Shown piece after piece: positions 11,601-25,953 of a stretch of DNA of 64,000 bases. Each line of letters begins with the position of its first letter. Position 1 is the first letter of the stretch. The position numbers and the translations under genes were made by a program. Under the pieces are notes generated by a model. The model was not told where the DNA came from. It saw nothing but the letters and a program-made list of their open reading frames with translations, and did no database searches. This DNA comes from Astropecten irregularis (lineage: Eukaryota; Echinodermata; Asteroidea; Paxillosida; Astropectinidae): positions 13,003,217 through 13,067,216 of the forward strand of contig OZ020246.1 of assembly GCA_963971285.1 (NCBI GenBank), given 5' to 3'.

Positions 11601-14600
11601 ACCCGAAACTTCATAATTTTTTTTCCAGACATTAAAAAATCTAATCTGACATCGGACTTGCTTGAAATATATCAAAATTTGGCATTATCATCACGGGTCA
11701 AAAAGTGGATGTTTTCACCAGGTCCGGACCTGATGGCCATCGGCCATTTTTCACCAGGTCCGGACCTGATAGCCAGGGGTCCCGGGTGCGAGACCCGAAA
11801 CTTAATAATTTTTTTTCCAGACATTAAAAAATCTAATCTGACATCGGACTTGCTTGAAATATATCAAAATTTGGCATTATCATCACGGGTCAAAAAGTGG
11901 ATGTTTTCACCAGGTCCGGACCTGATGGCCATCAGCCATTTTTCACCAGGTCCGGACCTGATAGCCAGGGGTCCCGGGTGCGAGACCCGAAACTTCATAA
12001 TTTTTTTTCCAGACATTAAAAAATCTAATCTGACATCGGACTCGCTTGAAATATATCAACATTTGGCATTATCATCACGGGTCAAAAAGTGGATGTTTTC
12101 ACCAGGTCCGGACCTGATGGCCATCGGCCATTTTTCACCAGGTCCGGACCTGATAGCCAGGGGTCCCCGGTGCGAGACCCGAAACTTCTTAATTTTTTTT
12201 CCAGACTTAAAAAAATCTAATCTGACATCGGACTCGCTTGAAATATATCAAAATTTTTTTCATTATCATCACGGGTCAAAAGGTGGATGTTTTCACCAGG
12301 TCCGGACCTGATGGCCATCAGCCATTTTTCACCAGGTCCGGACCTGATAGCCAGGGGTCCCGGGTGCGAAACCCAAAACTTCATAATTTTTTTTCCAGAC
12401 GTTAAAAACTCTAATCTGACATCAGACTCGCTTGAAATATATCAAAATTTGGCATTATCATCACGGGTCAAAAAGTGGATGTTTTCACCAGGTCCGGACC
12501 TGATGGCCATCGGCCATTTTTCACCAGGTCCGGACCTGATAGCCAGGGGTCCCGGGTGCGAGACCCGAAACTTCATAATTTTTTTCCAGACATTAAAAAA
12601 TCTAATCTGACATCTGACTCGCTTGAAATATATCAAAATTTGCCATTATCATCACGGGTCAAAAAGTGGATGTTTTCACCAGGTCCGGACCTGATGGCCA
12701 TCAGCCATTTTTCACCTGGTCCGGACCTGATAGCCAGGGGTCCCGGGTGCGAGACCCGAAACTTCATAATTTTTTTTCCAGACATTAAAAAATCTAATCT
12801 GACATCGGACTCGCTTGAAATATATCAAAATTTGGCCTTATCATCACGGGTCAAAAAGTGAATGTTTTCACCAGGTCCGGACCTGATGGCCATCGGCCAT
12901 TTTTCACCAGGTCCGGACCTGATAGCCAGGGGTCCCGGGTGCGAGACCCGAAACTTCATAATTTTTTTTCCAGACATTAAAAAATCTAATCTTACATCGG
13001 ACTTGCTTGAAATATATCAAAATTTGGCATTATAATCACGGGTCAAAAAGTGGATGTTTTCACCAGGTCCGGACCTGATAGCCATCGGCCATTTTTCACC
13101 AGGTCCGGACCTGATAGCCAGGGGTCCCGGGTGCGAGACCCGAAACTTAATAATTTTTTTTCCAGACATTAAAAAATCTAATCTGACATCGGACTTGTTT
13201 GAAATATATCAAAATTTGGCATTATCATCACGGGTCAAAAAGTGGATGTTTTCACCAGGTCCGGACCTGATGGCCATCGGCCATTTTTCACCAGGTCCGG
13301 ACCTGATAGCCAGGGGTCCCCGGTGCGAGACCCGAAACTTCTTAATTTTTTTTCCAGACTTAAAAAAATCTAATCTGACATCGGACTCGCTTGAAATATA
13401 TCAAAATTTGGCATTATCATCACGGGTCAAAAAGTGGATGTTTTCACCAGGTCCGGACCTGATGGCCATCGGCCATTTTTCACCAGGTCCGGACCTGATA
13501 GCCAGGGGTCCCGGGTGCGAAACCCAAAACTTCATAATTTTTTTTCCAGACGTTAAAAACTCTAATCTGACATCGGACTCGCTTGAAATATATCAAAATT
13601 TGGCATTATCATCACGGGTCAAAAAGTGGATGTTTTCACCAGGTCCGGACCTGATGGCCATCGGCCATTTTTCACCAGGTCCAGACCTGATAGACAGGGG
13701 TCCCGGGTGCGAGACCCGAAACTTCATAATTTTTTTTCCAGACATTAAAAAATCTAATCTGACATCGGACTCGCTTGAAATATATCAAAATTTGGCATTA
13801 TCATCACGGGTCAAAAAGTGGATGTTTTCACCAGGTCCGGACCTGATGGCCATCGGCCATTTTTCACCAGGTCCGGACCTGATAGCCAGGGGTCCCGGGT
13901 ACGAGACCCGAAACTTCATAATTTTTTTTCCAGACATTAAAAAATCTAATCTGACATCGGACTCGTTTGAAATATATCAAAATTTGCCATTATCATCACG
14001 GGTCAAAAAGTGGATGTTTTCACCAGGTCCGGACCTGATAGCCATCGGCCATTTTTCACCAGGTCCGGACCTGATAGCCAGGGGTCCCGGGTGCGAGACC
14101 CGAAACTTAATAATTTTTTTTCCAGACATTAAAAAATCTAATCTGACATCGGACTTGCTTGAAATATATCAAAATTTGGCATTATCATCACGGGTCAAAA
14201 AGTGGATGTTTTCACCAGGTCCGGACCTGATGGCCATCGGCCATTTTTCACCAGGTCCGGACCTGATAGCCAGGGGTCCCGGGTGCGAGACCCGAAACTT
14301 CATAATTTTTTTTCCAGACATTAAAAAATCTAATCTGACATCGGACTCGCTTGAAATATATCAACATTTGGCATTATCATCACGGGTCAAAAAGTGGATG
14401 TTTTCACCAGGTCCGGACCTGATGGCCATCGGCCATTTTTCACCAGGTCCGGACCTGATAGCCAGGGGTCCCCGGTGCGAGACCCGAAACTTCTTAATTT
14501 TTTTTCCAGACTTAAAAAAATCTAATCTGACATCGGACTCGCTTGAAATATATCAAAATTTTTTTCATTATCATCACGGGTCAAAAGGTGGATGTTTTCA

Positions 14601-15262
14601 CCAGGTCCGGACCTGATGGCCATCAGCCATTTTTCACCAGGTCCGGACCTGATAGCCAGGGGTCCCGGGTGCGAAACCCAAAACTTCATAATTTTTTTTC
14701 CAGACGTTAAAAACTCTAATCTGACATCAGACTCGCTTGAAATATATCAAAATTTGGCATTATCATCACGGGTCAAAAAGTGGATGTTTTCACCAGGTCC
14801 GGACCTGATGGCCATCGGCCATTTTTCACCAGGTCCGGACCTGATAGCCAGGGGTCCCGGGTGCGAGACCCGAAACTTCATAATTTTTTTCCAGACATTA
14901 AAAAATCTAATCTGACATCTGACTCGCTTGAAATATATCAAAATTTGGCATTATCATCACGGGTCAAAAAGTGGATGTTTTCACCAGGTCCGGACCTGAT
15001 GGCCATCAGCCATTTTTCACCTGGTCCGGACCTGATAGCCAGGGGTCCCGGGTGCGAGACCCGAAACTTCATAATTTTTTTTCCAGACATTAAAAAATCT
15101 AATCTGACATCGGACTCGCTTGAAATATATCAAAATTTGGCCTTATCATCACGGGTCAAAAAGTGAATGTTTTCACCAGGTCCGGACCTGATGGCCATCG
15201 GCCATTTTTCACCAGGTCCGGACCTGATAGCCAGGGGTCCCGGGTGCGAGACCCGAAACTTC
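7967..15262 (+). repeat. Tandem duplication, about 3.65-kb (19-monomer) period
   Basis: Unit 1 is 7967-11612 (3646 bp) and unit 2 is 11613-15262 (3650 bp). The 4-bp size difference is the CCGG loss at about 9038 in unit 1. Left boundary: a/c at 7966/11612. Right boundary: g/t at 11648/15298. Interior differences seen are few: caaggg at 10731 against cacggg at 14381, and ttgcc at about 12641 against ttggc at about 8995. Each unit contains two related sub-blocks about 2301 and 1345 bp apart, headed by the 194-bp monomers ending near 8640, 10941, 12286 and 14591. Confidence 0.88.
8923..9109 (+). repeat. 187-bp monomer: palindrome 1 shortened by CCGG
   Basis: This unit has T7 (-1) and lacks the central four bases of palindrome 1, leaving CAGGTACCTG at 9034-9043, itself a perfect 10-bp palindrome. 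The second palindrome carries an A-to-T change (CTGGTCC). The tandem partner 3.65 kb downstream keeps the full 14 bp, so the loss is younger than that duplication. Confidence 0.88.
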
Positions 15263-18200
15263 ATAATTTTTTTTCCAGACATTAAAAAATCTAATCTTAC
15301 ATCGGACTTGCTTGAAATATATCAAAATTTGGCATTATAATCACGGGTCAAAAAGTGGATGTTTTCACCAGGTCCGGACCTGATAGCCATCGGCCATTTT
15401 TCACCAGGTCCGGACCTGATAGCCAGGGGTCCCGGGTGCGAGACCCGAAACTTAATAATTTTTTTTCCAGACATTAAAAAATCTAATCTGACATCGGACT
15501 TGCTTGAAATATATCAAAATTTGGCATTATCATCACGGGTCAAAAAGTGGATGTTTTCACCAGGTCCGGACCTGATGGCCATCGGCCATTTTTCACCAGG
15601 TCCGGACCTGATAGCCAGGGGTCCCCGGTGCGAGACCCGAAACTTCTTAATTTTTTTTCCAGACTTAAAAAAATCTAATCTGACATCGGACTCGCTTGAA
15701 ATATATCAAAATTTGGCATTATCATCACGGGTCAAAAAGTGGATGTTTTCACCAGGTCCGGACCTGATGGCCATCGGCCATTTTTCACCAGGTCCGGACC
15801 TGATAGCCAGGGGTCCCGGGTGCGAAACCCAAAACTTCATAATTTTTTTTCCAGACGTTAAAAACTCTAATCTGACATCGGACTCGCTTGAAATATATCA
15901 AAATTTGGCATTATCATCACGGGTCAAAAAGTGGATGTTTTCACCAGGTCCGGACCTGATGGCCATCGGCCATTTTTCACCAGGTCCGGACCTGATAGCC
16001 AGGGGTCCCGGGTGCGAGACCCGAAACTTCATAATTTTTTTCCAGACATTAAAAAATCTAATCTGACATCTGACTCGCTTGAAATATATCAAAATTTGGC
16101 ATTATCATCACGGGTCAAAAAGTGGATGTTTTCACCAGGTCCGGACCTGATGGCCATCGGCCATTTTTCACCAGGTCCGGACCTGATAGCCAGGGGTCCC
16201 CGGTGCGAGACCCGAAACTTCTTAATTTTTTTTCCAGACTTAAACAAATCTAATCTGACATCGGACTCGCTTGAAATATATCAAAATTTTTTTCATTATC
16301 ATCACGGGTCAAAAGGTGGATGTTTTCACCAGGTCCGGACCTGATGGCCATCAGCCATTTTTCACCAGGTCCGGACCTGATAGCCAGGGGTCCCGGGTGC
16401 GAGACCCGAAACTTCATAATTTTTTTTCCAGACATTAAAAAATCTAATCTGACATCGGACTCGCTTGAAATATATCAAAATTTGGCATTATCATCACGGG
16501 TCAAAAAGTGGATGTTTTCACCAGGTCCTGACCTGATGGCCATCGGCCATTTTTCACCAGGTCCGGACCTGATAGCCAGGGGTCCCCGGTGCGAGACCCG
16601 AAACTTCTTAATTTTTTTTCCAGACTTAAAAAAATCTAATCTGACATCGGACTCGCTTGAAATATATCAAAATTTGGCATTATCATCACGGGTCAAAAAG
16701 TGGATGTTTTCACCAGGTCCGGACCTGATAGCCATCGGCCATTTTTCACCAGGTCCGGACCTGATAGCCAGGGGTCCCGGGTGCGAGACCCGAAACTTAA
16801 TAATTTTTTTTCCAGACATTAAAAAATCTAATCTGACATCGGACTTGCTTGAAATATATCAAAATTTGGCATTATCATCACGGGTCAAAAAGTGGATGTT
16901 TTCACCAGGTCCGGACCTGATGGCCATCGGCCATTTTTCACCAGGTCCGAACCTGATAGCCAGGGGTCCCGGGTACGAGACCCGAAACTTCATAATTTTT
17001 TTTCCAGACATTAAAAAATCAAATCTGACATCGGACTCGCTTGAAATATATCAAAATTTGCCATTATCATCACGGGTCAAAAAGTGGATGTTTTCACCAG
17101 GTCCGGACCTGATAGCCATCGGCCATTTTTCACCAGGTCCGGACCTGATAGCCAGGGGTCCCGGGTGCGAGACCCGAAACTTAATAATTTTTTTTCCAGA
17201 CATTAAAAAATCTAATCTGACATCGGACTTGCTTGAAATATATCAAAATTTGGCATTATCATCACGGGTCAAAAAGTGGATGTTTTCACCAGGTCCAGAC
17301 CTGATGGCCATCGGCCATTTTTCACCAGGTCCGGACCTGATAGCCAGGGGTCCCGGGTGCGAGACCCGAAACTTAATAATTTTTTTTCCAGACATTAAAA
17401 AATCTAATCTGACATCGGACTTGCTTGAAATATATCAAAATTTGGCATTATCATCACGGGTCAAAAAGTGGATGTTTTCACCAGGTCCGGACCTGATGGC
17501 CATCAGCCATTTTTCACCAGGTCCGGACCTGATAGCCAGGGGTCCCGGGTGCGAGACCCGAAACTTCATAATTTTTTTTCCAGACATTAAAAAATCTAAT
17601 CTGACATCGGACTCGCTTGAAATATATCAACATTTGGCATTATCATCACGGGTCAAAAAGTGGATGTTTTCACCAGGTCCGGACCTGATGGCCATCGGCC
17701 ATTTTTCACCAGGTCCGGACCTGATAGCCAGGGGTCCCCGGTGCGAGACCCGAAACTTCTTAATTTTTTTTCCAGACTTAAAAAAATCTAATCTGACATC
17801 GGACTCGCTTGAAATATATCAAATTTTTTTTCATTATCATCACGGGTCAAAAGGTGGATGTTTTCACCAGGTCCGGACCTGATGGCCATCAGCCATTTTT
17901 CACCAGGTCCGGACCTGATAGCCAGGGGTCCCGGGTGCGAGACCCGAAACTTCATAATTTTTTTTCCAGACATTAAAAAATCTAATCTGACATCGGACTC
18001 GCTTGAAATATATCAAAATTTGGCATTATCATCACGGGTCAAAAAGTGGATGTTTTCACCAGGTCCGGACCTGATAGCCATCGGCCATTTTTCACCAGGT
18101 CCGGACCTGATAGCCAGGGGTCCCGGGTGCGAGACCCGAAACTTAATAATTTTTTTTCCAGACATTAAAAAATCTAATCTGACATCGGACTTGCTTGAAA

Positions 18201-20328
18201 TATATCAAAATTTGGCATTATCATCACGGGTCAAAAAGTGGATGTTTTCACCAGGTCCGGACCTGATGGCCATCGGCCATTTTTCACCAGGTCCGGACCT
18301 GATAGCCAGGGGTCCCCGGTGCGAGACCCGAAACTTCTTAATTTTTTTTCCAGACTTAAAAAAATCTAATCTGACATCGGACTCGCTTGAAATATATCAA
18401 AATTTGGCATTATCATCACAGGTCAAAAAGTGGATGTTTTCACCAGGTCCGGACCTGATGGCCATCGGCCATTTTTCACCAGGTCCGGACCTGATAGCCA
18501 GGGGTCCCGGGTGCGAAACCCAAAACTTCATAATTTTTTTTCCAGACGTTAAAAACTCTAATCTGACATCAGACTCGCTTGAAATATATCAAAATTTGGC
18601 ATTATCATCACGGGTCAAAAAGTGGATGTTTTCACCAGGTCCGGACCTGATGGCCATCGGCCATTTTTCACCAGGTCCGGACCTGATAGCCAGGGGTCCC
18701 GGGTGCGAGACCCGAAACTTCATAATTTTTTTCCAGACATTAAAAAATCTAATCTGACATCTGACTCGCTTGAAATATATCAAAATTTGGCATTATCATC
18801 ACGGGTCAAAAAGTGGATGTTTTCACCAGGTCCGGACCTGATGGCCATCAGCCATTTTTCACCTGGTCCGGACCTGATAGCCAGGGGTCCCCGGTGCGAG
18901 ACCCGAAACTTCATAATTTTTTTTCCAGACATTAAAAAATCTAATCTGACATCGGACTCGCTTGAAATATATCAAAATTTGGCCTTATCATCACGGGTCA
19001 AAAAGTGAATGTTTTCACCAGGTCCGGACCTGATGGCCATCGGCCATTTTTCACCAGGTCCGGACCTGATAGCCAGGGGTCCCGGGTGCGAGACCCGAAA
19101 CTTCATAATTTTTTTTCCAGACATTAAAAAATCTAATCTTACATCGGACTTGCTTGAAATATATCAAAATTTGGCATTATAATCACGGGTCAAAAAGTGG
19201 ATGTTTTCACCAGGTCCGGACCTGATAGCCATCGGCCATTTTTCACCAGGTCCGGACCTGATAGCCAGGGGTCCCGGGTGCGAGACCCGAAACTTAATAA
19301 TTTTTTTTCCAGACATTAAAAAATCTAATCTGACATCGGACTTGCTTGAAATATATCAAAATTTGGCATTATCATCACGGGTCAAAAAGTGGATGTTTTC
19401 ACCAGGTCCGGACCTGATGGCCATCGGCCATTTTTCACCAGGTCCGGACCTGATAGCCAGGGGTCCCCGGTGCGAGACCCGAAACTTCTTAATTTTTTTT
19501 CCAGACTTAAAAAAATCTAATCTGACATCGGACTCGCTTGAAATATATCAAAATTTGGCATTATCATCACGGGTCAAAAAGTGGATGTTTTCACCAGGTC
19601 CGGACCTGATGGCCATCGGCCATTTTTCACCAGGTCCGGACCTGATAGCCAGGGGTCCCGGGTGCGAAACCCAAAACTTCATAATTTTTTTTCCAGACGT
19701 TAAAAACTCTAATCTGACATCGGACTCGCTTGAAATATATCAAAATTTGGCATTATCATCACGGGTCAAAAAGTGGATGTTTTCACCAGGTCCGGACCTG
19801 ATGGCCATCGGCCATTTTTCACCAGGTCCGAACCTGATAGCCAGGGGTCCCGGGTGCGAGACCCGAAACTTCATAATTTTTTTCCAGACATTAAAAAATC
19901 TAATCTGACATCTGACTCGCTTGAAATATATCAAAATTTGGCATTATCATCACGGGTCAAAAAGTGGATGTTTTCACCAGGTCCGGACCTGATGGCCATC
20001 GGCCATTTTTCACCAGGTCCGGACCTGATAGCCAGGGGTCCCCGGTGCGAGACCCGAAACTTCTTAATTTTTTTTCCAGACTTAAACAAATCTAATCTGA
20101 CATCGGACTCGCTTGAAATATATCAAAATTTTTTTCATTATCCTCACGGGTCAAAAGGTGGATGTTTTCACCAGGTCCGGACCTGATGGCCATCAGCCAT
20201 TTTTCACCAGGTCCGGACCTGATAGCCAGGGGTCCCGGGTGCGAGACCCGAAACTTCATAATTTTTTTTCCAGACATTAAAAAATCTAATCTGACATCGG
20301 ACTCGCTTGAAATATATCAAAATTTGGC
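14626..20328 (+). repeat. HOR relationship at 3842-bp (20-monomer) lag
   Basis: Bases 14626-16486 correspond to 18468-20328 at a lag of 3842, bounded by a/g at 14625/18467 and a/c at 16487/20329. At least three interior differences are visible: CCCGG in the later copy near 18890, 'tccgaacc' near 19830, and a cat/cct change near 20142. This pair is therefore older than the neighbouring 1920-bp and 4359-bp duplications. The segment 16487-18467 between them is built from the same monomer types but I assigned it to no single block. Confidence 0.78.
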
Positions 20329-22561
20329 CTTATCATCACGGGTCAAAAAGTGAATGTTTTCACCAGGTCCGGACCTGATGGCCATCGGCCATTTTTCACC
20401 AGGTCCGGACCTGATAGCCAGGGGTCCCGGGTGCGAGACCCGAAACTTCATAATTTTTTTTCCAGACATTAAAAAATCTAATCTTACATCGGACTTGCTT
20501 GAAATATATCAAAATTTGGCATTATAATCACGGGTCAAAAAGTGGATGTTTTCACCAGGTCCGGACCTGATAGCCATCGGCCATTTTTCACCAGGTCCGG
20601 ACCTGATAGCCAGGGGTCCCGGGTGCGAGACCCGAAACTTCATAATTTTTTTCCAGACATTAAAAAATCTAATCTGACATCTGACTCGCTTGAAATATAT
20701 CAAAATTTGGCATTATCATCACGGGTCAAAAAGTGGATGTTTTCACCAGGTCCGGACCTGATGGCCATCAGCCATTTTTCACCTGGTCCGGACCTGATAG
20801 CCAGGGGTCCCCGGTGCGAGACCCGAAACTTCATAATTTTTTTTCCAGACATTAAAAAATCTAATCTGACATCGGACTCGCTTGAAATATATCAAAATTT
20901 GGCCTTATCATCACGGGTCAAAAAGTGAATGTTTTCACCAGGTCCGGACCTGATGGCCATCGGCCATTTTTCACCAGGTCCGGACCTGATAGCCAGGGGT
21001 CCCGGGTGCGAGACCCGAAACTTCATAATTTTTTTTCCAGACATTAAAAAATCTAATCTTACATCGGACTTGCTTGAAATATATCAAAATTTGGCATTAT
21101 AATCACGGGTCAAAAAGTGGATGTTTTCACCAGGTCCGGACCTGATAGCCATCGGCCATTTTTCACCAGGTCCGGACCTGATAGCCAGGGGTCCCGGGTG
21201 CGAGACCCGAAACTTAATAATTTTTTTTCCAGACATTAAAAAATCTAATCTGACATCGGACTTGCTTGAAATATATCAAAATTTGGCATTATCATCACGG
21301 GTCAAAAAGTGGATGTTTTCACCAGGTCCGGACCTGATGGCCATCGGCCATTTTTCACCAGGTCCGGACCTGATAGCCAGGGGTCCCCGGTGCGAGACCC
21401 GAAACTTCTTAATTTTTTTTCCAGTCTTAAAAAAATCTAATCTGACATCGGACTCGCTTGAAATATATCAAAATTTGGCATTATCATCACGGGTCAAAAA
21501 GTGGATGTTTTCACCAGGTCCGGACCTGATGGCCATCGGCCATTTTTCACCAGGTCCGGACCTGATAGCCAGGGGTCCCGGGTGCGAAACCCAAAACTTC
21601 ATAATTTTTTTTCCAGACGTTAAAAACTCTAATCTGACATCGGACTCGCTTGAAATATATCAAAATTTGGCATTATCATCACGGGTCAAAAAGTGGATGT
21701 TTTCACCAGGTCCGGACCTGATGGCCATCGGCCATTTTTCACCAGGTCCGAACCTGATAGCCAGGGGTCCCGGGTGCGAGACCCGAAACTTCATAATTTT
21801 TTTCCAGACATTAAAAAATCTAATCTGACATCTGACTCGCTTGAAATATATCAAAATTTGGCATTATCATCACGGGTCAAAAAGTGGATGTTTTCACCAG
21901 GTCCGGACCTGATGGCCATCGGCCATTTTTCACCAGGTCCGGACCTGATAGCCAGGGGTCCCCGGTGCGAGACCCGAAACTTCTTAATTTTTTTTCCAGA
22001 CTTAAACAAATCTAATCTGACATCGGACTCGCTTGAAATATATCAAAATTTTTTTCATTATCCTCACGGGTCAAAAGGTGGATGTTTTCACCAGGTCCGG
22101 ACCTGATGGCCATCAGCCATTTTTCACCAGGTCCGGACCTGATAGCCAGGGGTCCCGGGTGCGAGACCCGAAACTTCATAATTTTTTTTCCAGACATTAA
22201 AAAATCTAATCTGACATCGGACTCGCTTGAAATATATCAAAATTTGGCCTTATCATCACGGGTCAAAAAGTGAATGTTTTCACCAGGTCCGGACCTGATG
22301 GCCATCGGCCATTTTTCACCAGGTCCGGACCTGATAGCCAGGGGTCCCGGGTGCGAGACCCGAAACTTCATAATTTTTTTTCCAGACATTAAAAAATCTA
22401 ATCTTACATCGGACTTGCTTGAAATATATCAAAATTTGGCATTATAATCACGGGTCAAAAAGTGGATGTTTTCACCAGGTCCGGACCTGATAGCCATCGG
22501 CCATTTTTCACCAGGTCCGGACCTGATAGCCAGGGGTCCCGGGTGCGAGACCCGAAACTTC
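18653..22561 (+). repeat. Tandem duplication, 1920-bp (10-monomer) period
   Basis: Unit 1 is 18653-20572 and unit 2 is 20573-22492. Identity continues to 20641/22561. Boundaries are g/a at 18652/20572 and a/t at 20642/22562. The one interior difference I found is ccagac against ccagtc at 19505/21425. Ten monomers including one 194-bp and two 191-bp units sum exactly to 1920. Confidence 0.88.
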
Positions 22562-25500
22562 TTAATTTTTTTTCCAGACTTAAACAAATCTAATCTGACA
22601 TCGGACTCGCTTGAAATATATCAAAATTTTTTTCATTATCATCACGGGTCAAAAGGTGGATGTTTTCACCAGGTCCGGACCTGATGGCCATCAGCCATTT
22701 TTCACCAGGTCCGGACCTGATAGCCAGGGGTCCCGGGTGCGAGACCCGAAACTTCTTAATTTTTTTTCCAGACTTAAAAAAATCTAATCTGACATCGGAC
22801 TCGCTTGAAATATATCAAATTTTTTTTCATTATCATCACGGGTCAAAAGGTGGATGTTTTCACCAGGTCCGGACCTGATGGCCATCAGCCATTTTTCACC
22901 AGGTCCGGACCTGATAGCCAGGGGTCCCGGGTGCGAGACCCGAAACTTCATAATTTTTTTTCCAGACATTAAAAAATCTAATCTGACATCGGACTCGCTT
23001 GAAATATATCAAAATTTGGCATTATCATCACGGGTCAAAAAGTGGATGTTTTCACCAGGTCCTGACCTGATGGCCATCGGCCATTTTTCACCAGGTCCGG
23101 ACCTGATAGCCAGGGGTCCCCGGTGCGAGACCCGAAACTTCTTAATTTTTTTTCCAGACTTAAAAAAATCTAATCTGACATCGGACTCGCTTGAAATATA
23201 TCAAAATTTGGCATTATCATCACGGGTCAAAAAGTGGATGTTTTCACCAGGTCCGGACCTGATAGCCATCGGCCATTTTTCACCAGGTCCGGACCTGATA
23301 GCCAGGGGTCCCGGGTGCGAGACCCGAAACTTAAGAATTTTTTTTCCAGACATTAAAAAATCTAATCTGACATCGGACTTGCTTGAAATATATCAAAATT
23401 TGGCATTATCATCACGGGTCAAAAAGTGGATGTTTTCACCAGGTCCGGACCTGATGGCCATCGGCCATTTTTCACCAGGTCCGGACCTGATAGCCAGGGG
23501 TCCCCGGTGCGAGACCCGAAACTTCTTAATTTTTTTTCCAGACTTAAAAAAATCTAATCTGACATCGGACTCGCTTGAAATATATCAAAATTTGGCATTA
23601 TCATCACGGGTCAAAAAGTGGATGTTTTCACCAGGTCCGGACCTGATGGCCATCGGCCATTTTTCACCAGGTCCGGACCTGATAGCCAGGGGTCCCGGGT
23701 GCGAAACCCAAAACTTCATAATTTTTTTTCCAGACGTTAAAAACTCTAATCTGACATCAGACTCGCTTGAAATATATCAAAATTTGGCATTATCATCACG
23801 GGTCAAAAAGTGGATGTTTTCACCAGGTCCGGACCTGATGGCCATCGGCCATTTTTCACCAGGTCCGGACCTGATAGCCAGGGGTCCCGGGTGCGAGACC
23901 CGAAACTTCATAATTTTTTTCCAGACATTAAAAAATCTAATCTGACATCTGACTCGCTTGAAATATATCAAAATTTGGCATTATCATCACGGGTCAAAAA
24001 GTGGATGTTTTCACCAGGTCCGGACCTGATGGCCATCAGCCATTTTTCACCTGGTCCGGACCTGATAGCCAGGGGTCCCCGGTGCGAGACCCGAAACTTC
24101 ATAATTTTTTTTCCAGACATTAAAAAATCTAATCTGACATCGGACTCGCTTGAAATATATCAAAATTTGGCCTTATCATCACGGGTCAAAAAGTGAATGT
24201 TTTCACCAGGTCCGGACCTGATGGCCATCGGCCATTTTTCACCAGGTCCGGACCTGATAGCCAGGGGTCCTGGGTGCGAGACCCGAAACTTCATAATTTT
24301 TTTTCCAGACATTAAAAAATCTAATCTTACATCGGACTTGCTTGAAATATATCAAAATTTGGCATTATAATCACGGGTCAAAAAGTGGATGTTTTCACCA
24401 GGTCCGGACCTGATAGCCATCGGCCATTTTTCACCAGGTCCGGACCTGATAGCCAGGGGTCCCGGGTGCGAGACCCGAAACTTAATAATTTTTTTTCCAG
24501 ACATTAAAAAATCTAATCTGACATCGGACTTGCTTGAAATATATCAAAATTTGGCATTATCATCACGGGTCAAAAAGTGGATGTTTTCACCAGGTCCGGA
24601 CCTGATGGCCATCGGCCATTTTTCACCAGGTCCGGACCTGATAGCCAGGGGTCCCCGGTGCGAGACCCGAAACTTCTTAATTTTTTTTCCAGACTTAAAA
24701 AAATCTAATCTGACATCGGACTCGCTTGAAATATATCAAAATTTGGCATTATCATCACGGGTCAAAAAGTGGATGTTTTCACCAGGTCCGGACCTGATGG
24801 CCATCGGCCATTTTTCACCAGGTCCGGACCTGATAGCCAGGGGTCCCGGGTGCGAAACCCAAAACTTCATAATTTTTTTTCCAGACGTTAAAAACTCTAA
24901 TCTGACATCGGACTCGCTTGAAATATATCAAAATTTGGCATTATCATCACGGGTCAAAAAGTGGATGTTTTCACCAGGTCCGGACCTGATGGCCATCGGC
25001 CATTTTTCACCAGGTCCGAACCTGATAGCCAGGGGTCCCGGGTGCGAGACCCGAAACTTCATAATTTTTTTCCAGACATTAAAAAATCTAATCTGACATC
25101 TGACTCGCTTGAAATATATCAAAATTTGGCATTATCATCACGGGTCAAAAAGTGGATGTTTTCACCAGGTCCGGACCTGATGGCCATCGGCCATTTTTCA
25201 CCAGGTCCGGACCTGATAGCCAGGGGTCCCCGGTGCGAGACCCGAAACTTCTTAATTTTTTTTCCAGACTTAAACAAATCTAATCTGACATCGGACTCGC
25301 TTGAAATATATCAAAATTTTTTTCATTATCCTCACGGGTCAAAAGGTGGATGTTTTCACCAGGTCCGGACCTGATGGCCATCAGCCATTTTTCACCAGGT
25401 CCGGACCTGATAGCCAGGGGTCCCGGGTGCGAGACCCGAAACTTCATAATTTTTTTTCCAGACATTAAAAAATCTAATCTGACATCGGACTCGCTTGAAA

Positions 25501-25823
25501 TATATCAAAATTTGGCATTATCATCACGGGTCAAAAAGTGGATGTTTTCACCAGGTCCTGACCTGATAGCCATCGGCCATTTTTCACCAGGTCTGGACCT
25601 GATAGCCAGGGGTCCCCGGTGCGAGACCCGAAACTTCTTAATTTTTTTTCCAGACTTAAAAAAATCTAATCTGACATCGGACTCGCTTGAAATATATCAA
25701 AATTTGGCATTATCATCACGGGTCAAAAAGTGGATGTTTTCACCAGGTCCGGACCTGATAGCCATCGGCCATTTTTCACCAGGTCCGGACCTGATAGCCA
25801 GGGGTCCCGGGTGCGAGACCCGA

Positions 25824-25953
25824 AACTTAATAATTTTTTTTCCAGACATTAAAAAATCTAATCTGACATCGGACTTGCTTGAAATATATCAAAATTTGGC
25901 ATTTTTCACCAGGTCCGGACCTGATAGCCAGGGGTCCCCGGTGCGAGACCCGA
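25824..25953 (+). repeat. 130-bp monomer with 62-bp deletion, copy 1
   Basis: The unit passes directly from 'tttggcatt' to 'tttcacc', losing 62 bp that include palindrome 1. The deletion ends share CATT (ggCATT and ggcCATT), which suggests a microhomology event. The loss is not a multiple of three, so it breaks the otherwise open frame. Confidence 0.9.
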